Shown: positions 8,558-17,506, counted from the first letter of the stretch. The stretch: 64,000 nucleotides of DNA from Terriglobales bacterium (GCA_035561515.1 DATMXP010000027.1:245022-309021), one strand, 5' to 3'. Notes: generated by a model from the sequence alone, not told the origin. Numbers and translations: made by a program.

Positions 8558-8591
8558 CCGGCGCAGGCGTTTGGGCGGGCACCTGCGCCGG
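8558..8591 (-). terminator. Hairpin terminator after the hemerythrin gene
   Basis: CCGGCGCAGG with CCTGCGCCGG, a perfect 10-bp stem, followed on the minus strand by GCTCTTCTTCTG. It lies 25 bp past the hemerythrin stop and probably ends that transcript. Confidence 0.55.
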
Positions 8592-8615
8592 TTCAGGGGT
8601 ACAGCAGACGTACAG

Positions 8616-9176
8616 CTAGACAGCAGGTACTGCAACTTGGAGAGTGTCAAGGATCGCAATCAACCTGCGAATCTCTGCCTCCCCAATCTCGTTGCGATCA
8701 ACGTGCTCGAACTTCGCCATCATCTCCGGTTCTTCCGCAGGAGGCAGCACCTGTTCCGCCATGTTGAACAGCACCAGGTTCTCCTTTTGGATATGCTCCC
8801 GCAGGCCGTTTACATAGCGCTCCGCCGCTTCGGCGAACCGCATATTGGCGCTCTGCACGCCCGACCGCATTGCGGCGATAGCTTCCACCATCTGGCGCGT
8901 GAGAACTCGATTCTGCTCGTGGTCTGAAATCATGCAATGAATCGGGCCACTCTCGTACGAAAAGCCTCTGGCGACCATTGCCGGAAACAGCAGCGCCTCT
9001 TCTTTGCCGTGGTGTGTCTTGTCCGCATAGAGCCGGAAGAACTCAATCAGCTTTTCCAGGCTGTCGGGCGAGGCGTTCTCGCCATCTTTCATTTTCTCGG
9101 CATAAGATTCGAGGATTTCGAGACCGCGAAGAATCACATCGTGTTCGTCGCGAAGGATCTGGGTAGGTTGGAACAT
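8616..9176 (-). CDS. Hemerythrin-domain protein
   Basis: A 186-residue cytoplasmic protein with a four-helix hemerythrin-like fold. The di-iron ligand pattern is visible: HDVILRGLE near residue 11, HHGKEEALLFP near residue 55 (HxxxE), a central HCMISDHEQNR near 80 and HIQKENLVLFNMAEQ near 125 (HxxxE). Such proteins bind oxygen, nitric oxide or take part in iron and stress responses. Start at 9176 (MFQPTQILRDEHD); the extra four codons upstream (9188) are possible. Downstream of the NtrC/histidine-kinase genes and on the same strand, so it may be the last gene of that transcript, 63 bp after the kinase. Confidence 0.85.
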   Translation of the reverse strand: MFQPTQILRDEHDVILRGLEILESYAEKMKDGENASPDSLEKLIEFFRLYADKTHHGKEEALLFPAMVARGFSYESGPIHCMISDHEQNRVLTRQMVEAIAAMRSGVQSANMRFAEAAERYVNGLREHIQKENLVLFNMAEQVLPPAEEPEMMAKFEHVDRNEIGEAEIRRLIAILDTLQVAVPAV

Positions 9177-9239
9177 TGCGCACCTCAAGAATGAAAGCTG
9201 AGGTTAGCTTCGCAAAAGAGGCTTGCGGAATGACTTATG

Positions 9240-10589
9240 TCACAGTGGCAGCCGAACGCGCGCCTCGCATCCGCGGCTGCCATGGCGATTTTCCAGCGAG
9301 ATTGTGCCGTTGTGCGCCTCCACGATCTGCCGTGAAAGCGCCAGCCCAATTCCAGTTCCGCCCTGCTTGGTAGTAAAGAATGGAACAAACAGATTCGACG
9401 GATTCGCGATCCCCGGCCCCTCGTCGCGCACGAAAATCTCCGCAGTGTTGCCGTTCTGCTCCCACCCGACTTGCACCGCGCCCTTCGACTCGAGCGAAGC
9501 GTCCACCGCGTTCTTCACCAGGTTGATCAACAATTGCTCAAACTGATCCGGATCGAGCGAGAGTGTCAACGGCGGACCTGCCTCAACCTGCACCGGCAAG
9601 CGTTTCTCCAGCGCCGCCACATGCCTGACCACAGTCTCCACTTGCACGGGACGCGGCTGCGGTTTCGGCAGCTTTGCCAGCCGCGAGTAGTCACGCATGA
9701 AGCGATTCAGCGCCTCTGCGCGATCCGCAATCACGCGCACCCCCGTCGCGACGTCTTGCTCCCAATCCGCAGGCTTCTGCTGCAGTTTCAGCATCGTGGA
9801 AAGGGAGTCCGCAATGGATTGCACAGGAGCCAGCGAGTTGTTCAATTCATGACCGAGCACCCGGACCAGTCGCTGCCAGGCCTGCCGTTCTTCCTCTCGA
9901 AGCGCGCGACTCAAGTCGGCGATCACCAGCAGTTGATGCGGCCGTCCATCCTGGCGGAATTCGCTGCGACGAAGCCCCCAGCGCCCTGCCTGTCCCCCGA
10001 ACGTGCGGTCCAATGTGCGCGCGCTTTCCCCGCCGAGGAACTCCTCAATGCCAAGTTCCGATGCCGTGCGACCGAGTGCCCGCTCGGCAAACTGCTCAAT
10101 TAACTGCTCGCCCGCCCGATTGATCAACCGCAGTCTGTGCTTCTCATCAAAGGTGAAGATAGCGACATCGATCTCCGCCATCACCTTTAGGAGAAGAGCA
10201 GTTGTCTCCATCGCCCCGAGTCGCTGGTTGCGTAGCGCGTCGGAAAGGGCATTCACTTCGTAGATGAGTTCGCTCAGCGCGTCGTTTGCGCCGGAAGGTC
10301 GCACGCGAATCGAATAGTCGCCCTCTCGCAGCGCGGCCAGCATGTTCGCAAGAGTGTGTAAGGGACGCGAAACGGTTGTGCGCACCGACCATGCAAACCC
10401 AATCCAAGCGAGGCTGATCACGACGGTCAGTGTCCAGCGAGTTCTGGGTTCGTGTGGTTCCAGCCAGAGCAACAGCAGTGCGGCCACGAGAGCGGCCGAC
10501 CCGGAAAGCAGCGCTAAAAGGAAAACGTGGTTCTCATGGCTCCAACGACGCTTTCGACGTCGGGCGAGCGTGCGCTCAGGAGAGACCAT
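9240..10589 (-). CDS. NtrY-like sensor histidine kinase
   Basis: A 449-residue membrane kinase. Two transmembrane segments (about residues 22-45 and 54-75) flank a very short loop; a HAMP linker (PLHTLANMLAALREGDYSIRV) follows, then a PAS domain (about 130-220), a HisKA region RVLGHELNNSLAPVQSIADS containing the phospho-acceptor His, and a HATPase domain with NLVKNAVDAS (N box), DEGPGI (G1) and GTGIGLALS (G2). Domain order resembles NtrY. It overlaps the 3' end of the response regulator gene by 14 bp and is the regulator's obvious partner. Signal unknown; the small periplasmic loop suggests membrane or cytoplasmic sensing. Confidence 0.9.
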   Translation of the reverse strand: MVSPERTLARRRKRRWSHENHVFLLALLSGSAALVAALLLLWLEPHEPRTRWTLTVVISLAWIGFAWSVRTTVSRPLHTLANMLAALREGDYSIRVRPSGANDALSELIYEVNALSDALRNQRLGAMETTALLLKVMAEIDVAIFTFDEKHRLRLINRAGEQLIEQFAERALGRTASELGIEEFLGGESARTLDRTFGGQAGRWGLRRSEFRQDGRPHQLLVIADLSRALREEERQAWQRLVRVLGHELNNSLAPVQSIADSLSTMLKLQQKPADWEQDVATGVRVIADRAEALNRFMRDYSRLAKLPKPQPRPVQVETVVRHVAALEKRLPVQVEAGPPLTLSLDPDQFEQLLINLVKNAVDASLESKGAVQVGWEQNGNTAEIFVRDEGPGIANPSNLFVPFFTTKQGGTGIGLALSRQIVEAHNGTISLENRHGSRGCEARVRLPL

Positions 10590-11982
10590 ATTTCTCAAGC
10601 CGCCGGTACAGTGCGCTTCGGCTCAACCCGAGCGCATCTGCCGCCTGGCTTATATTTCCTCCAAATCGTGACAACGCCTTCTTGATCAGGAACGCTTCCA
10701 CATCTTCCAGGCTCATCTGGTCGAGGTTCTGCGTACTCTCGCGAGGTGCCCGAAGCACCAGGTCGGCGGCCCGTATTTGCTCGCCGCTGGTGAGCAGCAC
10801 CGCGCGTTCCACGGCGTGGTCTAACTCGCGTACATTACCCGGCCAAGGATGCGAGAGCAAGGCCTGTAATGCAGCCGCGTCAAATCCACGGACGTCCTTC
10901 CGATACCGTTGCGTGTACTGGCGCATGAAATGCATTGCCAGCAGCGGGATATCCTCGCGCCGCTCGCGCAGTGCCGGCAGATGTATTTCGATGGTGTTCA
11001 ACCGGAACAGCAAATCTTCGCGGAATCGCCCGTCGCGTACTTCTTCGTCAAGGTTCGCATTCGTCGCCGAAATCACGCGCACATCAACCCTACGCGTAAT
11101 CGACGATCCCACGCGCTCCAGTTCACCCGTCTCCAATACTCGCAACAATTTCGCTTGCTGGCTTAGCGGAACGTTGGCGATTTCGTCCAGGAACAGCGTC
11201 CCATTGTCTGCCAGTTCGAAGCGTCCGACTCGGTCCGTCTTTGCGTCGGTGAATGCGCCTCGCACGTGACCGAACAACTCGCTTTCGAACACGCCTTCGG
11301 GGATTGCGCCGGTGTTCACCGTAATCATCGACTTTCGCGAGCGCGAGGACATCGCGTGCAGCGTGTTCGCGATCACTTCCTTGCCGGTCCCGTGTTCGCC
11401 CGTGATGAGCACGTTGGCATTCGACGGACCGATCTGCGCGATCAACTGCAGCACCGGTCTCATCACCGCCGATTCGGCAATCAGCTTTACCTGCGTATCC
11501 ATGCGTAGCAGGCGATTTTCGGCTTCCAGCCATTGCGTCTGCCGCAGCGCGCGGCCGAGTTCCGACTGCGTCTTTACAATTGCCCGCAGGCGAGCGTTGT
11601 CCCAGGGCTTCTGCACGAAGTCCCTCGCCCCGCCTCGCATTGCCTCGACCGCCAGTTCCACGCTGCCCCAGGCGGTCATCACGATCACCGGAAGTGTGCT
11701 GTCAATCGCTTGTATCTGCGCCAGCAGGTCGAGTCCTTCCTGTCCAGAAGTCGTGTCGCGGGCGTAGTTCAGGTCCATCAGCACCACGTCAAACTGCTTC
11801 GACTGGATGGCAGCCAAAGCCGCAGGCGGGGACGATACGCCTTCCACCTGGTAGCCTTCCGGCTTCAGCAACAGTCGCAGCGCTTCAATGATGTCGCGCT
11901 GGTCGTCGGCGATCAGGATGCGCGGCGCTGTTTCAGCGGCGGTGCGCGCCCGGGTTTCGGTTGGTGTGTTTACAGTGCTCAC
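10576..11982 (-). CDS. NtrC-family sigma-54 response regulator
   Basis: A 468-residue enhancer-binding protein: receiver domain (about 23-135; ILIADDQRD acidic pocket, phospho-acceptor Asp in VVLMDLNYA), AAA+ domain (about 160-390; Walker A GEHGTGKE, sigma-54 contact loop GAFTDAKTD, Walker B LFLDEIAN) and Fis-type helix-turn-helix at the C-terminus (FGGNISQAADALGLSRSALYRRL). Starts at GTG six bases after the TolC-like gene's stop. All parts needed to activate sigma-54 promoters are present, and such a promoter is visible at the head of this same operon (16900-16916), suggesting autoregulation. Confidence 0.93.
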   Translation of the reverse strand: MSTVNTPTETRARTAAETAPRILIADDQRDIIEALRLLLKPEGYQVEGVSSPPAALAAIQSKQFDVVLMDLNYARDTTSGQEGLDLLAQIQAIDSTLPVIVMTAWGSVELAVEAMRGGARDFVQKPWDNARLRAIVKTQSELGRALRQTQWLEAENRLLRMDTQVKLIAESAVMRPVLQLIAQIGPSNANVLITGEHGTGKEVIANTLHAMSSRSRKSMITVNTGAIPEGVFESELFGHVRGAFTDAKTDRVGRFELADNGTLFLDEIANVPLSQQAKLLRVLETGELERVGSSITRRVDVRVISATNANLDEEVRDGRFREDLLFRLNTIEIHLPALRERREDIPLLAMHFMRQYTQRYRKDVRGFDAAALQALLSHPWPGNVRELDHAVERAVLLTSGEQIRAADLVLRAPRESTQNLDQMSLEDVEAFLIKKALSRFGGNISQAADALGLSRSALYRRLEKYGLS

Positions 11983-11988
11983 GTATGT

Positions 11989-13908
11989 CTACCGTACCTG
12001 CTTTTCCGGACGAGATACAACTCCCGGGATCTGCGGTGACTGTGCTACGCGTCCATTCTGGGCGTCGTCGAGGCTGATGTTCATTCGCGTCAGCGTTGCC
12101 CCTGTCACGCGATCCAGTTCCACCCTCGCCTTTTCATAGGCTGTCATTGTTGCGACCAGATTAGATTCCGTCACCGCCAGATCGCGAGCCAGTTGAAGTA
12201 CCTGGAAGCTCGTGCTCGCACCTAGTGCCTGCCGCTTCTGCTCAATGTCGTAGAGATGCTCAGCCAGTTCTTTTGACTTCCGGGCAGCATCCACCCGGGC
12301 CCTGCTTTGTTGCACTACGAACTGCGCGTTTCGTACTTCGATGTTAATCTCATTGCGAAGTTGCTGATACCGCATCTCCGCCTGCCGGAACTCCAACTCA
12401 GAACGGACTTGGTCCGCCTGTGCGGCCCGATTACGAAGTGGCAGCCTGAAGCTGAAACCGATGGCGTAATCCGGATAGTCATTCCGGAAGAGAGTCGCGA
12501 ACGCATTGGAAAAGCCGCTGCGGAGAATCGATCCCGTCGGAATGTCTTCATTCAGGGGATTCTGAACGCCTGCCAATCCCGACCCGCCATACCAGGCAAC
12601 CAGGTCCAGCGAGGGCAGCAGCGAGTTGGCCGCTGTCTTCCGCGAGATCTTGCGATTCGACAGATCAATCCTTGCCTGCGCCAGTTCCGGACGATGCGCT
12701 TCGGCCTCAGCCACCAGGTCTTGTACTGGGACGATCGGTTCCGCCGCGGGCAGGTCCATGGTGTCGGTTGGGATCACGGGCGCGGCTGCCAATACCGGAT
12801 CGTTCATGTTTCGTGCAATCGCGTTCTTGATCAGCAACTGCTGCAACTGAAGCGTCGTCTGGGCCAGGATTAATTCCTGGTTGCGCGTCGCCAGTTCGTT
12901 CTCAGCGCGGACCACTTCGATGGGAGCGATTGCTCCGAGTCGCACCTGCTCCCGGTTGTCGGCCAGCGTCTTCTGCGCCACCGCCAGCGAGCGCTCCCTC
13001 ACTCGCACGTCTTCGTATGCATTCACCAGGTCCCAGTAGATGTTCTGGATCTGCGACACAGTGGCAATCACCTGGTTGCGGAACGCAATGTCGGAGATCT
13101 CACGATTATTTTTCGCAATGCGAATGTAACGCAAGTTTGGTCCGAAGCCGAAGCCCGACAGCAGTCGTTGGCGTAGCGTAAGCCGAAAATTAGATCGAAC
13201 TTCCGGTACCAGCGTGCTGAACAGGCTGTTGTTTGTGCTTCGGGTATTGTCGAAGTCCACGGTCATCCGCGTGCCGGTCGCGAACGCCTGCGCATAACGG
13301 AAATTGGCCGAGAGATCGTTCTGCTGGTACAGGTTGACACCGGTGGTGACTGTGTTCGAGAGCGGAGCCGACACGTGGTTCACCAGTGTCGTACCGCTGA
13401 CCTCCGGATCGTATGACTCCACCGGAGTTCCAGTTCCCAACGTGGATTGCACCAAGCCCGACGCACCGCTACCCGCGCCGCCCGCACCGCCGCTCGTTCC
13501 GCCCGCTCCCGCTCCACTCGCGCCGGTGCCAAAGCCGCCAATCCCGCCGCCGGGCGTGCCTTGCACCAGGCCCGTTGCCACGCCGCGCACATCCGCGCCG
13601 GACTTTGCGCGCAGGATATCCGTGTCGGCAATTGACAGGTTGTAACGTGCAATCGCCAGATCGAGGTTGTTCTCCAGTGCCAACACGATGGCGTCGCTCA
13701 TCGAGAGCATGACGGATCCATCTTTTATTAGTGTCTCCAGTTTCGGCGTGTTGGTCATGGTTGGTTCAGGAACCGACCGTGCGCGATACGGACTGATCAA
13801 AAAAGGGAAGTGACTTGCGCCCTTCGTATAGTCGGCAAACGTAGGCTGCTGAGCCGCCAGGGAGCCGGTCAATATCGCAAGACAGAGAACGAGTGCAGTA
13901 GTTTTCAT
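11989..13908 (-). CDS. TolC-family outer membrane efflux protein
   Basis: A 639-residue exported protein, larger than TolC (about 470). Signal peptide at residues 1-19 (LAILTGSLAAQ). Two outer-membrane-efflux (OEP) repeats are seen, about residues 60-390 and 400-620, with long alpha-helical stretches such as VRVRERSLAVAQKTLADNRE and ELATRNQELILAQ. A Gly/Ala/Ser-rich insertion (about residues 115-160) interrupts the first repeat, which is unusual. With the HlyD-like adaptor and ABC ATPases upstream it completes a tripartite exporter spanning both membranes. Confidence 0.88.
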   Translation of the reverse strand: MKTTALVLCLAILTGSLAAQQPTFADYTKGASHFPFLISPYRARSVPEPTMTNTPKLETLIKDGSVMLSMSDAIVLALENNLDLAIARYNLSIADTDILRAKSGADVRGVATGLVQGTPGGGIGGFGTGASGAGAGGTSGGAGGAGSGASGLVQSTLGTGTPVESYDPEVSGTTLVNHVSAPLSNTVTTGVNLYQQNDLSANFRYAQAFATGTRMTVDFDNTRSTNNSLFSTLVPEVRSNFRLTLRQRLLSGFGFGPNLRYIRIAKNNREISDIAFRNQVIATVSQIQNIYWDLVNAYEDVRVRERSLAVAQKTLADNREQVRLGAIAPIEVVRAENELATRNQELILAQTTLQLQQLLIKNAIARNMNDPVLAAAPVIPTDTMDLPAAEPIVPVQDLVAEAEAHRPELAQARIDLSNRKISRKTAANSLLPSLDLVAWYGGSGLAGVQNPLNEDIPTGSILRSGFSNAFATLFRNDYPDYAIGFSFRLPLRNRAAQADQVRSELEFRQAEMRYQQLRNEINIEVRNAQFVVQQSRARVDAARKSKELAEHLYDIEQKRQALGASTSFQVLQLARDLAVTESNLVATMTAYEKARVELDRVTGATLTRMNISLDDAQNGRVAQSPQIPGVVSRPEKQVR

Positions 13909-13946
13909 GTGTGTCTGGTCCGCCGAGCCGAGTTGCTGTTAAACGG

Positions 13947-14635
13947 TTACGTGTGTAGTGCTGGAGATGTTTTGTCTTTCGTCACCCAGCCATCAGCAAG
14001 CGTGATGACCCGGTTTCCGTACGAGGCATTTACTTCTGAATGCGTCACCTGGATGATCGTTGTCCCTTGCTGGTTGAGCTTTCGGAACAACTCCATGATT
14101 TCTTTCGCTTGCGATGAATGCAGATTGCCCGTGGGTTCGTCGGCAAGGATGAGCTTGGGATTTCCAACCACAGCGCGTGCGATTCCCACCAACTGCTGTT
14201 GTCCGCCCGAGAGTTGATTCGGATAAAGGTCCTTCTTACCAACGATCTGAAATCGGTCCAGCACATCGCCGACATCGATGCCCTCTGTGATCGGCCGACG
14301 TTCCGGTACGACAAAGGCACATCAAGGTTCTCGTAAACGGTTAGGTTGTCGAGCAGGTGATAGCTCTGAAATACAAATCCCATATACTGCCGGCTCAAAT
14401 CGCCGCGCTTCTTGCGGTCGAGTTTGTGAACATCATGGTCAAGCAGACGGTACTCGCCGCTCCAGCCGTCATCGAGCATGCCAATCACGTTCAGCAGCGT
14501 ACTTTTTCCCGCGCCGGAAGCGCCCATGATCGTGACAAACTCTCCCTCCTGAATGTTGAGGTTGATACGACGAAGGACCCACGTAACACCTGCTGGGGTT
14601 TTGTACGTACGCTCGACGTTTGTCAGCTGAATCAA
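13947..14635 (-). pseudogene. ABC transporter ATPase (MacB/LolD type), frameshifted
   Basis: The N-terminal half is read from 14635 (MIQLTNVERTYKTPAGVTWV; Walker A GASGAGKST near residue 38; Q-loop FVFQSYHLLDNLTVYENLDV) and the C-terminal half in another frame down to 13947 (LSGGQQQLVGIARAV signature; LILADEPTGNLHS Walker B; QVTHSE switch His). The frames change around 14295-14311, just after LSYRNV. CGGAACGTC-like sequence at the break could reflect loss of one copy of a short direct repeat, but that is conjecture. Either a real inactivating mutation or a sequencing error; the rest of both halves is intact and well conserved. Confidence 0.85.
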
Positions 14636-14645
14636 GGTCTCACCT

Positions 14646-14852
14646 CTACATCCACTCCGACTTGGTTTCGCTGCTGTCGTAAGTCACAACGGTGACGAAG
14701 TCTTCGTCGGCCGAAACAATCACCGTGCTGGAGCCCCGTTGGAAGATTGTTGTGATCTTCGTGTACGGGATCGAATCACACGCGGCTACGTTTGCGCTTG
14801 CCGCCGCGGCGATCAGAAACAGAATCGCTCCTGCCACTACTCGTTTCATCAC
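14646..14852 (-). CDS. Small secreted hypothetical protein (68 aa)
   Basis: Residues 1-20 form a clear signal peptide (MMKRVVAGAILFLIAAAASA), leaving a mature protein of about 48 residues with one Cys (AACDSIPYTK) and beta-prone segments TTIFQRGSSTVIVSADEDF and VTVVTYDSS. It lies between the two ABC ATPase genes, 15 and 10 bp from its neighbours, so it belongs to the export operon. I do not recognise a family. It could be exported or could be an accessory part of the exporter. Confidence 0.65.
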   Translation of the reverse strand: MMKRVVAGAILFLIAAAASANVAACDSIPYTKITTIFQRGSSTVIVSADEDFVTVVTYDSSETKSEWM

Positions 14853-14867
14853 AGATCCTCAAATCAG

Positions 14868-15572
14868 CTACGCGACTTCCACGGTTTCTTCCACTACGCG
14901 GCCGTCGAAGAGGTGAATGGTGCGGTCGGCGTGACGCGCGAAACGCGGGTCGTGCGTGACCATGCAGATGGTTGCGCCTTCCCGATGCAATTCGCGCAAC
15001 AGTTCCATGACAGCTTCCGCATTGCGGGAATCCAGGTTTCCGGTCGGTTCGTCCGCCAGCAGGATTGCCGGTGTGCCTGCCAGGGCGCGGGCCACTGCCA
15101 CACGCTGTTGCTGACCGCCGGATAACTGCGAAGGATAGTGCTTGGTGCGGTGGCTCATACCCACACGCTCCAGCGCCTGCTGTACGCGCGTGCGACGCTC
15201 GGTGGCCGACATGCCCCGGTACGTGAGCGGCAGTTCCACGTTCTCGTAAACGTTCAGGTCGCCAATTAGGTTGAAGCTCTGGAAGATAAATCCGATCTCA
15301 CGGTTGCGGATCATCGCGCGGTCCGCCACATCGAGATTGGAAACGGACGTTCCTTTGAGCGTGTAGTTGCCGTCGCTCGGCGAGTCGAGCAATCCGATGA
15401 TCGCCAACAGTGTCGATTTCCCTGAGCCTGAGGGGCCCGCGATGGAAACGTACTCGCCTTTATTGATCTGCATGTGAATTCCGCTCAGCGCATGCGTTTC
15501 CACTTCGTCCGTGAGAAACACTTTCTTAATCCCTTCCATCTTGATCAGGGCTTGTGGTTCGACTCCGCTCAT
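14868..15572 (-). CDS. ABC transporter ATPase, MacB/LolD type
   Basis: A 234-residue ATP-binding subunit: Walker A GPSGSGKST, Q-loop FIFQSFNLIGDLNVYENVELP, signature LSGGQQQRVAVARAL, Walker B ILLADEPTGNLDS and switch His in MVTHDP. These match the MacB/LolD/FtsE group that works with FtsX-type permeases on lipoproteins, peptides or drugs. The start at 15572 (MSGVEPQALIKMEG) has GAGGAG 6 nt upstream. No permease gene follows in this operon, which is odd for the family. Confidence 0.92.
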   Translation of the reverse strand: MSGVEPQALIKMEGIKKVFLTDEVETHALSGIHMQINKGEYVSIAGPSGSGKSTLLAIIGLLDSPSDGNYTLKGTSVSNLDVADRAMIRNREIGFIFQSFNLIGDLNVYENVELPLTYRGMSATERRTRVQQALERVGMSHRTKHYPSQLSGGQQQRVAVARALAGTPAILLADEPTGNLDSRNAEAVMELLRELHREGATICMVTHDPRFARHADRTIHLFDGRVVEETVEVA

Positions 15573-15629
15573 CGGTTCTCCTCGAAAACTTTCCGCTCGT
15601 TTTGGATTGCCTGCGAACATACTTCTCTT

Positions 15630-16883
15630 CTACTCAAGGCGAATGCGGTCATACTTGTCCCAACGCGACATGTCCGACAGGATTACCTGGTCGCCTTCGT
15701 TGAGTCCTTTCACGATCTCCACCGTGTTGACCGAACTCCTGCCGAGATCCACCTTCACCCTGCTAGCCGTTTTTCCGTCGGCTTCCAGCTTGAAAATCTC
15801 GACCGTACTCTTTTCCTGCCCAAACGCCGGGCGTCCCACGAACATCACGTTCTTCAGGTTCTCCAGGTCGATCGTGCCATCCACGCTCAGGTCCGGACGC
15901 GCCCCCTGCGGCAACTGTCCTTCCAGTTGTACGTCAACGGTGACGGTTCCGTTCACGACGGCAGGATCAATTCGCATCACTTTGCCTTGAACAATGCCGT
16001 TCCGGGTGTCGATCTGTGCCGGCAGTCCGAGAGCGATGTCCTTCGCCTGTGTTTCTGGAACACGCAACTCTGCCTTCAATCGTTCGGGCTGGACGACGCG
16101 AGCCAACGTCGTTCCGGGAGTCACCCACTGACCTTCTTTCAGCGGCAGGTCCTGCAACACTCCATCCGTCCCGGCGCGAAGGCGCAGGGCTTCCAGTTGC
16201 TCGCGCCGCAGGTGATACATCGCACGTGCCTGCTCGACTTTTGCCTTTTGCGCTTCGAGTTGCGCCTTGAGAGTTTCTCCGCTGTTGGTGAGCCGCTGCT
16301 GCTCGATCTCCGTACGCGTGTTCAGCTCTGTCGCCTTGCCCGTGGAAACCTTCAGGGCATTGGTTGAAATGACGCCCAGCTTTGCCAGTTCTGCGTCAGT
16401 GTCGGCCTGCATCTTCGCGGCGGAATACTCCGATTGAACCTTCGCCCATTCCGACTTTTGTGCCAACACCTGGCTGCGTAATTGGACCGCCAGGTTCTGA
16501 TATTCCGCTTCGGCCGCCTTCATCTGCCATTCAGCATCGAGTGCCGCCTGGGTGATTTGCGGATTGCTCATCTCGAGAATTACGTCACTGGCTTTCACTT
16601 TGGTTCCCGGTTGAATTAACAGACGCTCCACGCGCCCTTCCGTCGCAGCCGGAAGCCACCGAATATCCGTTGGCACCAGTGTGCCCAGTCCCCGAACCTG
16701 CCGGAGCATCGGGCCGCGTTTCACCGTGTCCACCCAAACCGTGGAGCGTTCGACCGACGGTGCCGCGGGCTTAAGACGGGAAACTCCCAGTGTGATCAGG
16801 AGAATGAGTGCGATCCCGATGGCGCCTATGATGATCTGCCGGCGACGGCGTTCCCGTGCGGCATTCTGACGAGGTATATCCAT
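15630..16883 (-). CDS. HlyD/MacA-type periplasmic adaptor protein
   Basis: A 417-residue membrane-fusion protein. One N-terminal membrane anchor (IIIGAIGIALILLITLGV, about residues 16-33), a split biotinyl-lipoyl domain (GLGTLVPTDIRW near 70 and ALRLRAGTDGVLQDLPLKEG near 235), a long coiled-coil hairpin between them (about 105-225), and beta-barrel/MP domains after it. The ATG at 16883 is chosen because the upstream ATG (16916) lies at the sigma-54 promoter. First gene of the export operon; the spacing from predicted transcription start is only about 6 nt, so translation may be nearly leaderless. Confidence 0.9.
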   Translation of the reverse strand: MDIPRQNAARERRRRQIIIGAIGIALILLITLGVSRLKPAAPSVERSTVWVDTVKRGPMLRQVRGLGTLVPTDIRWLPAATEGRVERLLIQPGTKVKASDVILEMSNPQITQAALDAEWQMKAAEAEYQNLAVQLRSQVLAQKSEWAKVQSEYSAAKMQADTDAELAKLGVISTNALKVSTGKATELNTRTEIEQQRLTNSGETLKAQLEAQKAKVEQARAMYHLRREQLEALRLRAGTDGVLQDLPLKEGQWVTPGTTLARVVQPERLKAELRVPETQAKDIALGLPAQIDTRNGIVQGKVMRIDPAVVNGTVTVDVQLEGQLPQGARPDLSVDGTIDLENLKNVMFVGRPAFGQEKSTVEIFKLEADGKTASRVKVDLGRSSVNTVEIVKGLNEGDQVILSDMSRWDKYDRIRLE

Positions 16884-16899
16884 AACTGTTCTTCTTAAG

Positions 16900-16916
16900 G
16901 GCAAGCCATTCGCCAA
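16900..16916 (-). promoter_or_regulatory. Sigma-54 (-24/-12) promoter of the export operon
   Basis: TTGGCGAATGGCTTGCC has the invariant GG and GC with exact sigma-54 spacing and intact TTGGC and TTGC blocks. It lies directly upstream of the adaptor gene whose operon encodes an NtrC-type activator. Confidence 0.7.
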
Positions 16917-16979
16917 AGGATAGCGTTGCCTAACCTGTTGATCCTAAATGGAAATCGGTGTGCGGACCCTTCGGCCTCT

Positions 16980-17016
16980 TGTTCGGAACTGTCGCTGAGT
17001 GTCCGGAATCGAACAC
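16980..17016. promoter_or_regulatory. Candidate enhancer site for the NtrC-type regulator
   Basis: A near-perfect dyad GTGTCCG-GAAT-CGAACAC (16999-17016) and a TGTTCGGAA half-site 20 bp away (16980-16988) lie about 100-120 bp upstream of the predicted transcription start, the usual distance for an enhancer-binding protein. Confidence 0.45.
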
Positions 17017-17072
17017 CTTGCAACAGCCTGCATCGAAACACCTTTTGCGGTATCTAATTCCTCGAGGAAGGC

Positions 17073-17468
17073 ATGACAGAAAAGATCAAAAAGTCAGAAG
17101 AGCAGTGGCGCCAGGAACTTAGCCCGGAACAGTACCGCATCCTGCGGGAAAAGGGGACGGAGATGGCGTTCACGGGCGAATACGCTCACACGAAGCAGGC
17201 CGGCACTTACCGCTGTGCCGCATGCGGCCAGGAGGTATTCGAGTCCGATACGAAGTACGAATCCGGCTCCGGATGGCCGAGCTTCTATCAGCCCGCGAAA
17301 CCTGAAGCGGTCGAAACGCATGAAGACAATAGCTACGGAATGCGGCGCGTTGAGGTGATCTGTTCTCGTTGCGAGTCGCACCTGGGGCATGTCTTTCCCG
17401 ACGGCCCGCGCCCAACCGGCCAGCGCTTCTGCATCAACTCAGCTTCGTTGAAGCTCGATCCCAAATAA
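17073..17468 (+). CDS. msrB: Peptide-methionine (R)-S-oxide reductase
   Basis: A 131-residue MsrB, which reduces methionine-R-sulfoxide in proteins. Two zinc-binding CxxC pairs (CAACGQ near residue 48; [15 protein letters not shown] near 95) and the catalytic Cys in RFCINSASL near residue 121 are visible, with the [10 protein letters not shown] substrate motif. Standard single-domain length. Start ATG 17073 has GAGGAAGG about 6 nt upstream. Monocistronic, divergent from the export operon. Confidence 0.97.
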   Translation: MTEKIKKSEEQWRQELSPEQYRILREKGTEMAFTGEYAHTKQAGTYRCAACGQEVFESDTKYESGSGWPSFYQPAKPEAVETHEDNSYGMRRVEVICSRCESHLGHVFPDGPRPTGQRFCINSASLKLDPK

Positions 17469-17477
17469 AAAGTCATC

Positions 17478-17506
17478 CACCCACGACCCACACCAGGTCG
17501 TGGGTG
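17478..17506 (-). terminator. Terminator after the PRC-barrel gene
   Basis: CACCCACGAC with GTCGTGGGTG, 10-bp perfect stem, between the convergent msrB and PRC-barrel genes. On the minus strand it is followed, after five bases, by CTTTTTATTT, so it best serves the minus-strand gene. Confidence 0.65.
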
